From the NCBI RefSeq assembly GCF_000003815.2, contig NC_049997.1, positions 411,096 through 475,095 on the forward strand: a stretch of DNA of 64,000 bases, given 5' to 3'. The notes below the pieces were generated by a model. It was not told the DNA's origin and made no database searches. It saw only the letters and a list, made by a program, of their open reading frames with translations. The translations under genes were made by a program, and so were the position numbers. Positions 35,201-55,255 of this stretch are shown here, piece after piece (within the stretch, counting starts at the first letter, position 1; each line of letters starts with the position of its first letter). Source of the stretch: Branchiostoma floridae. Taxonomy: Eukaryota > Chordata > Leptocardii > Amphioxiformes > Branchiostomatidae.

Positions 35201-36933
35201 AGTAACTCTCTGACTATGCCCACTGGGCCTCATCTTACTCAATCTCCAGGTGGAAACCCCTGCGGCTGCGCAGAAGCTGCTGGAGATGTGCCGCGACGGA
35301 AGTTACCAGCGGATCCTGATGGAGACATTCCTGCCTGAGTACGTCACTTCCGGGAAACCCATGGAGATGAGTCTGGCCGTGTCGGTGAAGACCCCGGATG
35401 TCCCACCAGTTCGGGTGACCATAGTGGAGGAAAGTGAGACCGGTAAATGGCTTTGTAAAAACACATTTACAACGTTGCAACTTGTAGAAATATCTAGAAA
35501 TCAACACTGAGATTGCTTAGGTAAACGATTTCTAGAAAATGACTGAGTGAGTGGGTTACAATCAAATTAGTGCGTGAGTGAGTGAGTGAGTACGTGAGTG
35601 AGAGTGAGTGAGTGCGTGAGTGAGTAATTTTTGAGTACGCGAGTGGTGAGTAAGTGAATCATTGAAAGTGACTGAGTGAGTGAGTGTAGAGCAAATGAGT
35701 ATTGGGTGATTAGCTATTAGGTAGTTTATAAAGATTGAGTGGTAATTGAGTGACAGTGTGAGTAGCTGTGACTAAGTGGGAGAGTGAGTGTGTGAGGGAT
35801 TAGAGATAGAGTGAGTAATTTTGTAGTGCGTATTGAGTGGGATATGAGTGAGAAATGAGTGAGTGTGTAATGTATGTAAATAGCTTGATGGGCGGGTACG
35901 TCAATGGTTTCAAAGCATGGGTATGAATATGACTTTGTTGAAAACCTAGACCCACAGGACAAAGTTACGGTCAAGACTGACCAGCTACAAGCGGTGAAGA
36001 CATTATCTGACAGCCGGAACTCAGACGGAATCTCCTCAGTGGATGTCCCCGTCCCTGGTACATCCACCACCCGAGCCAAGTCACCTCAGCTGCAGCGGCT
36101 TGTAGCTACTGAGGGCCGGCCGAGACAGACCAGCTCTGACTCTGGTCTGGGCTCTGCTGACTGGGACACTGACGGTGAGATACGAGCAAATATCATGGTT
36201 ACTCCAAATTTTTTACAAGCAATGACTGTTTTCAAAGGCAAGGTACATACCTCCAAATTTTCGACAGCTGACAGTCCATTTTGTTCACGGAGAATGACCT
36301 AGTTTCGATCTCGCGAGGTCTGGGTTGCGTAGATTATCTGCCCCCTCCCCTCGCCTCCTTGCGGAGTAGGGGTAGGTAGAACTTGGGCAGCTCTCCACAA
36401 AATATCATGGTATATTTCAGCAGAGATGTAACTCGCCTAGACAAAAAATGTTATATTGTTTAGGTATTTTCATTTAGGCTTTCTTGAAGTTTATTTGCAA
36501 AAAACTATGCTATTTGAAACAATTACATTGCATCAAGTAGGTAAATGCCTAAATAGAAATGTTCCTTATTCACAACAGGTACATATATTAGAAAGATTTA
36601 ACAGGCAAAGATTCGGCGACAGTCTGTTATCTTTCTCAGGTTTACTTTGCACCTTCACTGCTGGCAAATACAAATGGGCATTTGTGCATATGACTAAATT
36701 TCAGTTTGACAGTTCAGTAGAAAATGGCAAATTATCAGTCAAAAACAAAACAACAATTAAAAGAACATCCTGCAGTCGCTGATTAGCAAGGCTGAAATAT
36801 TAGGTTTGACGTCATGAAATTTTCATTTGAAAATGGTTATCATTTCACTTCATTTACAGAAGAGACTTCTCGATTCAAGTTCCCTGTCAAGCCGAACACT
36901 TCCAGACAAGCACAGAAGAAGCCGCCATTGTAG
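32230..36933 (+). CDS. RHIM-containing adaptor with TRADD-N-like region
   Basis: Seven exons in continuous phase: 32230-32272, 32604-32720, 33554-33781, 34347-34516, 35250-35442, 35950-36174, 36860-36933 (TAG); 349 residues. Ser-rich residues ~15-90 precede a RHIM whose core VQIGSNNIM is at 105-113, matching the (I/V)Q(I/V/L)GxxNxM core of RIPK1, RIPK3, TRIF and ZBP1, which assemble as functional amyloid. Residues ~130-240 follow a strand-helix-strand pattern with GCIFLNLQVETPAAAQKLLE and MCRDGSYQRILMETFLPEYV, resembling the TRADD N-terminal fold; this is an inference by pattern, not alignment. The C-terminal region is disordered and holds DSGLGS at 314-319, a DSGxxS beta-TrCP-type motif. No kinase, death domain or membrane span is seen. 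Likely role: cytosolic adaptor in cell-death or NF-kB-like signalling. ATG choice: first in-frame Met after a plausible acceptor; the exon structure fits the whole length. Confidence 0.85.
33347..33527 (+). mobile_element. Inverted-repeat element with hammerhead-like fold (family C copy 1)
   Basis: The ends are inverted (TAAGGTTCTCTATGCACAAC on the left; GTGCCAAAAGAACCTCACTA on the right), and the next inner segments GTACTTACTTC and GAAGTAAGTGC also pair. The centre holds CTGATGA at 33444-33450, a 7-bp hairpin with GAA loop, and GAAAC at 33469-33473. It lies in an intron of the RHIM gene in sense orientation. A second, rearranged copy is at 47558-47861. Confidence 0.7.
33996..34141. repeat. 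22-bp tandem repeat, about 6.6 units
   Basis: Head-to-tail units of ACATGACCACAGCAATAAAG plus AT, with single-base variants, in the RHIM intron between exons 33781 and 34347. Each unit contains an AATAAA-like hexamer (CAATAAAG), so the intron has several cryptic poly(A)-like signals. Confidence 0.92.
35556..35875. repeat. Degenerate (TGAG)n tract
   Basis: Irregular runs of GAGTGAGTGAGT with frequent interruptions extend across most of the RHIM intron that ends at exon 35950. Many potential GTGAGT donor-like hexamers result. Confidence 0.85.
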
Positions 36934-39391
36934 AAGGTAAGGAAATAAAATACACTCTGGCTACTGATTTCTGTGTCACAGATGTGCAAGGTTCCATTTT
37001 CTAATTTACATGTTCCATTTAATTGTAGTTATGATGTACATTTTTTAATTATTTTAGAGTAAATCGGTTCATTGTCATCAATACTATCAATACCTTCCCG
37101 AAGCGTTACTAAAAATTTGAAAGCTAATGGGCGCCGAAAAAAGGTGGCTTTTCACATAGTTCAAAACCCTAGTCTCTTTTTGATACTTTATGAGTATCAT
37201 AAGTTCGTTTTTAATCGAATATGTTATTATGCCAAACAATAATCCTTAACAAGGCAAGGTTGTGCTAAAAAAAGATTCACATATATAGTACTAACTCAGA
37301 CACTGGAAAGCGGCATTCATTTTGCTGGTAAGCATATTTTGTTGGAGCTTGCAGAGCTAGAGATACAACTAGAAATACCCTGTATCATTTCATTTTATTC
37401 TTTAGCCTCAGGTCACTATCAAAAAGACACAAATTCTGCGATGATACTAGTTTCCGGCGCGTATACGGTCATTGCGTTTTGAAACGGTCGTTGCTTTTTG
37501 GCTTGTATTACCACACTCTGTCACTTAAGTTTTATAACCACGATCTGTCCATACCGCGATGTTTCATGTCGAAATCGATTAGTGTTTAAGGTTTAAGCTT
37601 TGGGGCTGGGTTTCGAAGAATTATGTTACAATCACGGTTTTGTGTTATAGTTATGATTAAAATGTTGCTTTATTCACGACTTTTCTTTCTTGTCAGCACC
37701 AAATGATCTCACATAGACCAGCAAGCGATATGGCGACAGCAGTCGCAGGCAACGACCGTTTACGAGACATGCATGGGTCGAGATGACAACCTTGTCTTGG
37801 AGGGAGGGGAGGACAGAGAGATATCTTATCTTCGAATGTGCTTTAAGCTTTAGTAGTTAAGAGCTTTTCATTCTTATCTTTTTAAGTATATTGTTTTCTT
37901 AAATGCAAAAGTTAATGACCATCATAAACAGAGTTTTTTTCTTTTTGAGTAACTTTTTATTATAATGAACGTTGTTATAACACAAAGTGAACAAATTCTG
38001 CATTCTTTTGTATTGACATTTATGTACTTCATCGGGTTTCAATAGTTTCTACAGATTGTTAAGTCAATTAGAAATAACTTACTTATGTACACAACCTCAA
38101 TTTCTCAAACGTTTTGACAGCCTGTTTAATGTGTGGAAGACACTAGCCAGACAGTTGTTCGTATAGCGGAAACATAATCTAGTGCACAGAAGAAAACTAT
38201 GCTCATGTATTTTCTTTCTTTGATACTTTATAAAGAATCCTTTTTCTTGATTCATCAGATGAGATTGTACAAAATGTTTGGTTAACGTTAATACTTTAAG
38301 GCAAAAGATATCAAATTGTACCAGACATAAAGCTAGAGACTACCTATTCCTACGTGCTTATATATTGGTAAATGGTTCGACTTTCATACTTATGACATAT
38401 GTAATATCATTATCAGTTTACTGTACACCCAACTACATTTTGTATAGCTATTATTCTTCCGCCAAATAATAGAAATTTCACATTATGATGGAGCTTCCAA
38501 CCAGTGAAATATTAAGCAGAACATTAGTTGCATAGTTTATGTAAAAAATACAGGATTATATGATCAATAAAAACTCGCAAGATTTCGCAAAATCATGCGG
38601 TCGCTTCTTTTATACATTGCGATTTTCCTATATATTTGTAGTGTCTTAATTTTCTTTTTGATAAACGAGTTATTATTAGTACTGAGCTACTAAGTTTCTG
38701 ATAATAATATGCATGTCATACGACCCCTTGCGGTCCTTTGAAATTGCGCAAGGGATGATAGCATATCTCAGGAACCTTGCAGTTTTCCCATAATGCACAA
38801 GAGGGCGCTTATGACCACAGTAGTGATAGCTGATTCTTAATTAGGCCTTTTTCCCTAAAAATAATCCATTCATTTATTGCAGTTGCTGTACAATCTTATG
38901 CTTCAGTAGGTGATTTCGAAATAATGTAGACATCCAATGTCGTTTATCGTTATCTGAATTGCTCTAAAACATCCCCTTTATATGGCGGTTTAAGATCCCA
39001 ATGTTCAGTGCTAACACAGCGTCAATTTTGTAAAGTCAACATTTCACTTCACGCTTCTTCGAGCAGTGACACGACCTTTTGGTCGTGCGAATGTTTTGGT
39101 GCATTGTTTGCCTTAGGCCATCTTTAAAAACAGGTTTGGTGAAGCCCCCGGCTAAACAGTACATACCTGTGCTTAATTTTAACAAAGGACGCAACGAGTC
39201 AACCATAAACAAGTAATACGAGCATGCGCTGCTGTACTATTTATGTAAAGTGGTTCACGTTACAGTGTGTCCGGGTCACGAACACAGTGCAGGTAAGGTA
39301 TCAAGACACACGAGAGAACGTTCCTAAATACTATCCAGATTTGAGAATCAAACAAAGACTACGGCGTCTCTGTTGGACGTCAAGTTCGACA
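36934..39391. other. RHIM 3' UTR region, spacer and PTGR1 5' region
   Basis: No coding exon was recognised. Just after the RHIM stop codon there is GTAAGG followed by AATAAA (about 36950), and a further AATAAAA at about 38566; either could end the transcript, the second only with a spliced 3' UTR. No repeat family was recognised apart from A/T-rich sequence. The PTGR1 5' UTR should lie just ahead of 39392. Confidence 0.45.
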
Positions 39392-47511
<8,120 letters not shown>

Positions 47512-47557
47512 TAAGTAGCATCCGTTAATAACTTCATCAGGTTGGCAATTATTCATA

Positions 47558-47861
47558 TAGTAAGGTTTTTAAGGCACAGCCAGGGAGTACTTACTTCCAA
47601 CGTTTCGATGTCTTTCAGACACCATCATCAGGGTAGAATAACTGGAAACTACTTCTTGCTGCTACTTGTAGGCGATGTAGGTGGCGCTGCAGCAGCAAGC
47701 ATGCCGTCCTAAACTTGGCTCAACTTGTACATCGGCCAAAAGTACTAGCAAGAACCAAGAAGTAGTTTCCAGTCATTCTATCTTGATGATGGTATCTGAT
47801 AGACATCGAATGTTGAAACAAGGTACTCCCTAGTTGTGCTTAAATAACCTAACCTTACTAA
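47558..47861. mobile_element. Inverted-repeat element, family C copy 2 (head-to-head arms)
   Basis: Starts TAAGGTTTTTAAGGCACAGC and ends with the inverse (TTGTGCTTAAATAACCTTACTA). The left half is a minus-strand copy of the 33.4-kb unit (hammerhead-like core about 47604-47636), and the right half a diverged plus-strand copy (CTTGATGATGGTATCTGAT at about 47783). The whole forms a long imperfect hairpin about 45 bases after the PTGR1 stop codon, probably in its 3' UTR. Confidence 0.75.
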
Positions 47862-48839
47862 CACACACTATCAGAGACCGATATTCCTTATGCCATGATG
47901 ATTCAAATTTGTGGATGACTTCAGCACGCATCGATGCTCGCCAGTTTCCCGAAAACCTTTTCAACTATAATATATTTCATTAACAAGCAGTGTACTTTTA
48001 TCTACTGCATAATGAGCAAAATCATACAGAAAATTTAGTGAGAGTATCGGAAACTGACATTAATTAATCGTATCATTCCAATGGTAGTTTCAGCTTCAAA
48101 AAAGAAGGTATTTTGGAAAATCATAATAATAGTTTTTTTCATACCTCGTGTTTAGTCGTCTAACATCGAAAGGCAAACTTTGTAAACATCTTAAGGATTC
48201 TCATCCATATGATTAAATTAACATGTACTTAGAGGAAACGATATGTCAAAGCAGCATGAACTGGATTTTACTTTGGATTTTGGATATATGCGTGAATTGT
48301 GAGATGTTTTAAAACCATTTATCTAGAAATATGGTGATAATGACATTTCTCTGAGTCATTGTCTAAAACACACCTCCAAATCTAATTATAGCACAGAGAG
48401 GAATGCTCATACTCTTTTAATGCTGACTTGTAAAGCTAAGGTTAATTTTTTCTGTGTGTATACGTGCAGCCATATTTCAATTCCTTGTCTGTTCCATACT
48501 GTTGTCTTATGTGCATTTTGAAATTGTTTCTAAATGAACACTACTAAGTTAACAATAGTTTAATTCACTAAGTCACATGTAAAAACCAGATAAACAATTA
48601 TAAACGCATGAAGGTACATTTGGCTAGTTCCATTGTTAATAACAAATAAAGACAAGGGTCTATAGAAAACAATCCTACGTGAAGTATTTTTGGTGTTTGT
48701 CTAGTTGGCTAAGGTTTTACCCTGGAAGACAGACAGGACCGGGTAGCTAGCGAGTTTTGTTCGCGAGTTTTGTTCGGGGAGCCAAGGCAGCCAGCCAGCC
48801 CGCCGATCTCACATTAGCGCTCCGGGAGAGTTTAACCCT

Positions 48840-49600
48840 ATCTAGACCGGGCTTTTTTGGTATACCTGGGACGGGGGGGGGGGGTGGTCAAAACGTTAAT
48901 TTCAAAACGGCTTGGGTTACGATCACCAAATTTTGAGAGAATGTACTAGTACAGTTTTATTTTTTCTGTAATTTTTGTATCGTTATGACGTAATATGACG
49001 TAATTATGACGTCATAATGTCATATTTTGGGCCAAAATCGTCTAAATAGGAAATTTCAGCTATACTTACTGGTATTAAACAAAACGATGACTATAAAGGT
49101 TACATTATTGGTGTCTAAGTCTGCCCAGTCTTTTGTTGCCAATGACGACGACACTGATGCCTATATGACGTCAGGAAATGACGTCATTTGGCCGCCATCT
49201 TGGATCGACAAGCTTGAATTTTCTAACATACGAGTTTTTCCACATATAACCCCAAAACCCAATAAGACTGGCCTTAAAAGGTTCAAGTAATTGTGTTTTG
49301 TAAGAATATAAAAGTTTTTGACGGTATTTGAGTAAAAATAACATGTGTTTATCATTGAAAATGTCATTCTCCGCCATCTTGGATTTTGACCCATGACGTC
49401 ATCAAATTAGCATAATTTATGAATATCTAATTAGAAATGTAACTTAGAATTACACAGGATGTTAATGATATAGATAAAAAAGTTTGGTCTAGCAATAAAA
49501 CCTTGAAATCCCATAATTTAAACTGAAATTAGTAAATTTGGTAAAATATGCCTGTCAGAAACCCGTTGCCATGGCAACAGGATAAAAATTACAAATAAAA
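48840..49600. repeat. CRE-rich dispersed-repeat-like segment
   Basis: Contains at least four TGACGTCA or near-identical palindromes (about 49011, 49167, 49181, 49395) plus several TATGACGTAA motifs, a G10 run near 48875, and CCGCCATCTTGGAT twice (49191, 49371). No ORF of substance. It may be a diverged mobile element; no termini were identified. Confidence 0.4.
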
Positions 49601-50032
49601 TTTTTTTTCGCAGAATTGTTGCCAACAATATTTTTGGAAAAGTTTCGCAGTCCTAGTTCTCGCACCTCTAGCGAGAACTAGATGGACTGACAGTCATCGA
49701 AAATTTGGAGGTATGTTTGCTTACCTGTCAAAACTGGTCACTGTTTGATGAAAAATTCTATTAATCCTCCGCACGTATTTGAATCGGTTGGTTAGTTGGT
49801 TGCGGCCGAATGACGCAATAACCATTCATTGCTGATTAATTTGGTGAACGTTCTGACGAAAATATGGATCGCTTGAATGCAATTAAATTATTGTTTTCAA
49901 AGTTTCATTCTCAACATTTTTTTTCTTCGTTCTTGTCAGTTTTGTTGTCCCAATGGATGCCTCATATATTAACAGATCGGTACGGATAATCAAACTCACA
50001 AATATATGTGATATCGTGTGGCACAATCAGTA

Positions 50033-51968
50033 AAGCCCCGGTCGAAAGAATCGTACGACGTCCTTGCGATGGCATATTCCGCGTATCGCACGATGATCGC
50101 AGTGGATCGCAGCTAAATCGTAAGCAAAATCAGCTATTGCAAAGTATCGGATGATGTTCAAAATTTTTCCAACGTCGTACGATTTTTCACTCGTGTCTCT
50201 TCTGAATAGCCGCCTGACCGCTTTTGTGATTCTTTAACCAACCAAATGTGGATCTAGCTGTTGAAAATACCTTCCTATGATGTATTTCACTGTAAAAAGA
50301 AATCATAACAACATGAGTCTTACATGAGTCTTACAAACAAAGGTTCAAATTAATTACAAGTACAAGCATGGTTATCTCGGCCTGCTTGCCAGCTCTACGA
50401 ATCAGGCTTTTCCGAAAATCATATTTTGCTTTTTGGGGGATGAAATGCTATCAAGAAAAAATGCCATAAGACAAAATCATATCAAAAGGATTAAATTATA
50501 AGCCTGCCTTTCTGTTCGAGTTGTCCCCGTGGTTATGGTTATGGTAGACTGACCCGAGACCGGCGAGAGATGAGATCTGATCTAATTATGAACCCACGAG
50601 TATGTAGCCATCAAACAAATGCATGCATCACCTCTGTGTGATACTGAATCTGCCAGATGGAAAACATTGCCTTGAAGGCAGTCTCTTCTTCGGGCACGCT
50701 GTTCTCTGGTTGCTACTGTGAAAAGTTGCGTCTGATGTAGTTCCAGTTTTCGTCAACATGGACAATATTAGGGAAAACTGAAACCATCACAACATGCTAA
50801 AAAATTATGAATCTTTAACGTCATCACTAGAACAAAATGGCCGTAATGAAGTCTGCTATGGGGGCAATAAACATCGTACGACGATGAAGAAACTTTGAAC
50901 ATGTTTAAAATCAATTTCAGCTCTATTTTTAGCATAGGATGCTCCCAAATTTACCATGATTTACCATTCGATTGACGCAGGTACGCTCTTTTATACCCCC
51001 CTCACATTATATATGATCTTCGGACGTACTTCGCGATCGCAGGAAGGTCGGCTGATTTTACGATCTTAAGATGGTATTGCGTATTTTTCGCCCAAAATCT
51101 GTCCCCCTCACATATAAGCGAGCCTTGTGCGATCGACGGTGAGTAAATCTATGATAATGAATCTCCCATGACCTCTTGCACGCGGACAAGGTAACACAAA
51201 ACGTTCCTGAAAAAAGGCAAGAGATCAATAAATGTTGCTTATTTTGTTGTCGGAATCTTTTTAACCAATGAATGGAATGCGCGGGCATAATAGAAATGAC
51301 ACAAGAAAGGGAAGTGTGTCACAAAGCCAGCCTACATACTGTTACAGGGGCCACAATGTTAGAATTACCCTCACATTCCCAGAAATTCAATTTTTGTAAA
51401 CAATCGGAAGTCGGTTGAACGTCGCCTGAACGTCGCCCGACTAACGGGCGTTCGCCATCCGATTTGCGCTCGATGATTAATAACTATGTCTGTGCTCGCC
51501 TATCGGTCTTCAATCGTTGGATTGACTCAAGACTATTGACCGATAGCCTTGCGAGGTACGCACGATTTGCACGCACGATCTGCGACTCGGTAACGAGCTC
51601 TGCGATCTCGGAGATCTCCTGCGACTTGTCGCTTATGTTAAGAACATGTTTCGCTGCACCGCGACCGTCGTAAGACTCCTGAAAATTGCCGGCGATCCCT
51701 AAAAATCGCAAGATGATCGTGAGAACACCGGACGTTTTACTCACGAAAATGTCATTTAGAGCTCGTAAACTAGTCTTCCAATCGAATCGCGCCTAATGTG
51801 AGGGGGTATAATGACCTCATCGTACGATGCATTACGATCCTTGTGAGCACGGCTTCCTATATTTAAACCATTGCTTCTGATTCTTCTCCAACTTACGACG
51901 CACTGCGCTTATACCGCGCGTAAAACCTCCATCGCAGTAAATCGTATGATTCTTTTTACCGGGGCCTA
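50033..51968. mobile_element. Outer inverted-repeat element with GCCCCGGT ends
   Basis: The left end AAGCCCCGGTCGAAAGAATC and right end GATTCTTTTTACCGGGGCCT are inverted copies, continuing into TCGTACGA-type motifs on both inner sides. The interior is interrupted by a second element at 50993-51810. No transposase frame was seen. Confidence 0.7.
50993..51810. mobile_element. Inner inverted-repeat element with TACCCCCTCACATTA ends
   Basis: The left end TATACCCCCCTCACATTA and right end TAATGTGAGGGGGTATA are near-perfect inverses, 818 bp apart. The internal TATTTTTCGCCCAAAATCTG is followed by a further CCCCCTCACATATAAG, echoing the 24.2-25.2-kb element. It appears inserted into the outer element. 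Confidence 0.7.
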
Positions 51969-52400
51969 AGGGGTACGGTTCAAAAAGTACCTTAAAAGGT
52001 TTAAGGAAGTTTTTATACCAAGAATAAACATAGATAACAAACTGAAAAATATAATTTGTTTTTAGAGACACTTGTCGACCTGTTGAAATGTTTTCTGAAG
52101 TCGTTTACAAATACAACTAGAGTTCAACGAATCCATCTCTTCGCCAAATAATCATGCCTTTATTTAAGACTTTAAGGTCTTATTCATGTATTACTAAATA
52201 GCAAATGACTGCATGAACTGTGTTCCTCACATGCAAACACACAAACATTACCAAAACCAGACTGTGACCTGACAGATGACCTGGTAGCATCCCTGGTCAA
52301 TCAGAATTTCATGCTTGTCAATTTAGACTTTGTCCCCAGTGTAAGGGCGTCCTCCAGCAAACCATCTGTATAACAGCTGTGTCCATAGATATAGGTCAAA

Positions 52401-54180
52401 ATGAGATATATAGAGCACAGTTTATTTCTGTTAATATCTAAATACAATTACACTAACAAACGCCTGTATGCATGCTTCGTAGATTTTAAAAAAGCATTTG
52501 ACAGTGTCTGGCGGGAAGGTCTTCGTTATAAATTACTGAACTCAGGAATAGGCGGAAAATTGTACAGTGTAATAAAATCCATGTATAGCAACCCACAAAC
52601 ATGTGTTAAAACGCCAGCTGGTCTGACACCCCTATTCACAACAGACAGAGGCGTAAGGCAGGGGTGTAACCTCAGCCCTGCCCTTTTCAATTTATTCATA
52701 AATGACCTGGTAAAAGATTTAGACAGCCCTGACTGTGCCCCACCCTCCCTGCATAATCTACTTGTATCCTCCCTGCTATATGCTGACGACGTAGTGTTGT
52801 TTTCAGAATCTGAAACAGGTTTACAATGCGCTCTGGATAAACTCCATGCATTTTGCGAGAAATGGAAACTTCAGGTGAACCTAAAGAAAACCAAAGTTAT
52901 GATTTTCAACAAACTCGGACGAATCTTCAAAAACATGAATTTTACTTTCGGTAAAGATACTATAGATATTGCAACCTCCTATTCTTACTTAGGCCTGACG
53001 TTATCCCCCTCAGGTACCTATTCTCTAGCAAAGAAACAACTGTCCTTGAAAGCACGCAAAGCCATTTTCAGTCTGAAATCCCTGATGCATTCATCTCTGT
53101 CTCCAAAGGCTCTGCTCAAACTATTTAGTACATGTATCAAACCTATTATATTATATGGTTGTGAGATTTGGGGTAAAGCTTATTCAGATGACAGTTGCCC
53201 AGCAGAAATTACACAGAACCGTTTTTGTAAAAATGTTCTCGGTGTACATAGAAATTCAAGTAACATAGCTAGTAGAGCAGAGCTTGGAATGTACCCAATA
53301 GACATAGATATATCCATACGTACAGTTAAGTATTGGCTGCGCCTCAAACAGTTGGACTTCTCAACACATCCCTTACAAGTAGACGCTTTACTCTGTCAGC
53401 AATCTATACCGAATAACAGCCGTAAGAAATACTGGTTACAACACGTAAAGGAAATTCTAGACAATACTGGTTACTCTTACCTATGGAACTCTATGAATTC
53501 ACAGCTAGACAATAAGCATATATGTACATCGTTAAGAAAAAGGTTAGAAGATATATATATCCAGACATTTTCTCATAGACTGTCCACAGATAATGGTAAG
53601 TTAAGATTTTTCAAGAAACTAAAGAAGGGATACTCAATGGAAACTTATTTAACGTTACTAGATAAATTCGAGGTCAGATCGGCAATGTGCAAACTTAGAA
53701 TTAGCGCCCACCCCCTTGAAATTGAGAGAGGGCGGTACAAAAAGCTACCTGTGGGCGAAAGAACCTGTAACCATTGTATGGCAAAACCGGTGGAAGACGA
53801 AATACATTTTATTTCTAACTGCCTCTCTAACGATCAGGAAAGAAAGGAGTTATTTGAAGAGGCATGCAAATTCCACAAAAATTTCCAAACGCTTACCGAC
53901 GAAAACAAAACTATAACGCTGTTAACGTCACATAACCCACGCATCATAGAAAAAGTGGGACACTTCGTCTTCCACTGCTTCCAGAAAAGAAGTCAAACCC
54001 TAAATACGTAGATTGTAGCTCTCAGCAGTCCATACCATTGATAGAATAGTCACTCGTTTACACTTGTCACCATTGTTATCTATACCAAAGTATTTCATTT
54101 TATACATGTTTATTATATTCTCTGTATGTTTCATGTTGCAATTAGCCCTCGGGCAAGAACTTGCAAATAAACTTCAATAA
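52401..54180 (+). mobile_element. 5'-truncated non-LTR retrotransposon (LINE) with reverse transcriptase ORF
   Basis: An open frame of 536 residues (52401-54011) encodes most of an RT: FVDFKKAFDSVW (motif A), RGVRQGCNLSPALFNLFIND (motif B), YADDVVLF (catalytic YADD), LKKTKVMIF (motif D/E region). A CNHCMAKPVEDEIHFISNC zinc-knuckle-like block lies near the C-terminus. There is no endonuclease and no start of the RT fingers upstream, so the copy is truncated. The 3' part ends at about 54180 near GCAAATAAACTTCAATAAG. The frame is uninterrupted, suggesting a fairly recent insertion. The clade was not determined; the RT/zinc-knuckle pattern suits CR1/L2/Jockey-like groups. Confidence 0.9.
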
Positions 54181-55255
54181 GTTTTGCTGCAGTACCTTAG
54201 GAAGCCGCTAGGGGGCCCACAATCATAATTTATCTTCGTTTTCCTGACCCCTACCCACCTACCAAATATCATCAGGATTTTTTCAAGGCTTCTCGAGTTA
54301 TGCATTCCACAAACAAAAGGACGCACACACTCGGCCCACTACCGTCCTAACGGAAAATGCTACGTCAACTATTTTCGAACACAACCTTCTTTTCCGCAGC
54401 TGCTACTTAAATACTAAATATCATGAAAATCCATACAGAGCTTCTTGAGTTATATGCTGTTGGCATGGATTTATGAACTTTCCTCATTAATTATGCAAAT
54501 AAGCTACTGATTTGCATAATTAGTATTACATTGTATAAGTCATCACTCATTCTATCTACATACCGAAAATCCTGATGATCTGTTTACACGTTCTCAAGTT
54601 ATCCTCGTCCAAAGTTTGAACGGAAATCGGTGCCTGCAGTTCCCAAAAATCCGCTAGGGGGTCCAAACTCACAGCACTTACTCTCTGTTTCAAGGGCTAT
54701 CTACTACTCAAAAATCATGACCACAGCATGTCCAGAACACGAAGTGCCAAAATTAAACGTTTTGCTGCAGTACCTTAGGCAGACACTAGGGTGCCCATTA
54801 TCGAACTTGACCTTCGTTTTCCTAACCCCAATCCACCTAACAAATATAATCAGGATCCATTCAAGGGTTCTCGAGTTATCTTGCTTACAGACAAACGCAC
54901 TTACATACAAATCCCGCTACAGCACCATAGGTAAGAGCCAGGTAAACCATTTTCGCACTTGACCTTCCTCTCCAAAACCGCTACACACCTACCAAGTTTC
55001 GTGAAAATCGCCCAGCTAGATTTTGACTTATGATGCCAAAAACAAACCGCAAAAAACATACCAAGCTCGCTGCAGTACCGTAGGAAAACGCCAGGTAAAC
55101 CGTTTTCAAACTTGGCATTCCTTTCGACAACTGCTACACACCTACCAAAAATCACAAAGTTCCATCCACAATTTCTCGAGTTATATGCTGTTGACCTACA
55201 TACAGACCCAAGTCAAGCAATCTCATACTCTTCTTGGCGAAGAGAATTAAAGCCG
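54181..55255. repeat. Degenerate tandem array of ~135-bp units
   Basis: Several units share the order CTGCAGTACCTTAGG, CGCTAGGGGGCCC or CGCCAGGTAAACC, CTACACACCTACCAAA, and TTCTCGAGTTATATGCTGTT. The last unit ends CTTCTTGGCGAAGAG. Similar phrases occur at 59750-60110, and the terminus CCTTCGCCAAGAAGGT recurs at 58070. Likely an interspersed repeat with internal tandem structure; no ORF. Confidence 0.65.

Larger units (their letters stand above)
47512..52400. other. PTGR1 3' region and repeat-rich spacer
   Basis: No coding exon was recognised. Contents in order: the family C inverted-repeat element (47558-47861), A/T-rich presumed 3' UTR to about 48660, a segment at 48840-49600 rich in TGACGTCA/ATGACGT motifs and CCGCCATCTTGGAT that looks like a dispersed repeat, then nested GC-rich elements (50033-51968 with 50993-51810 inside), and A/T-rich sequence before the LINE. 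Confidence 0.5.
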
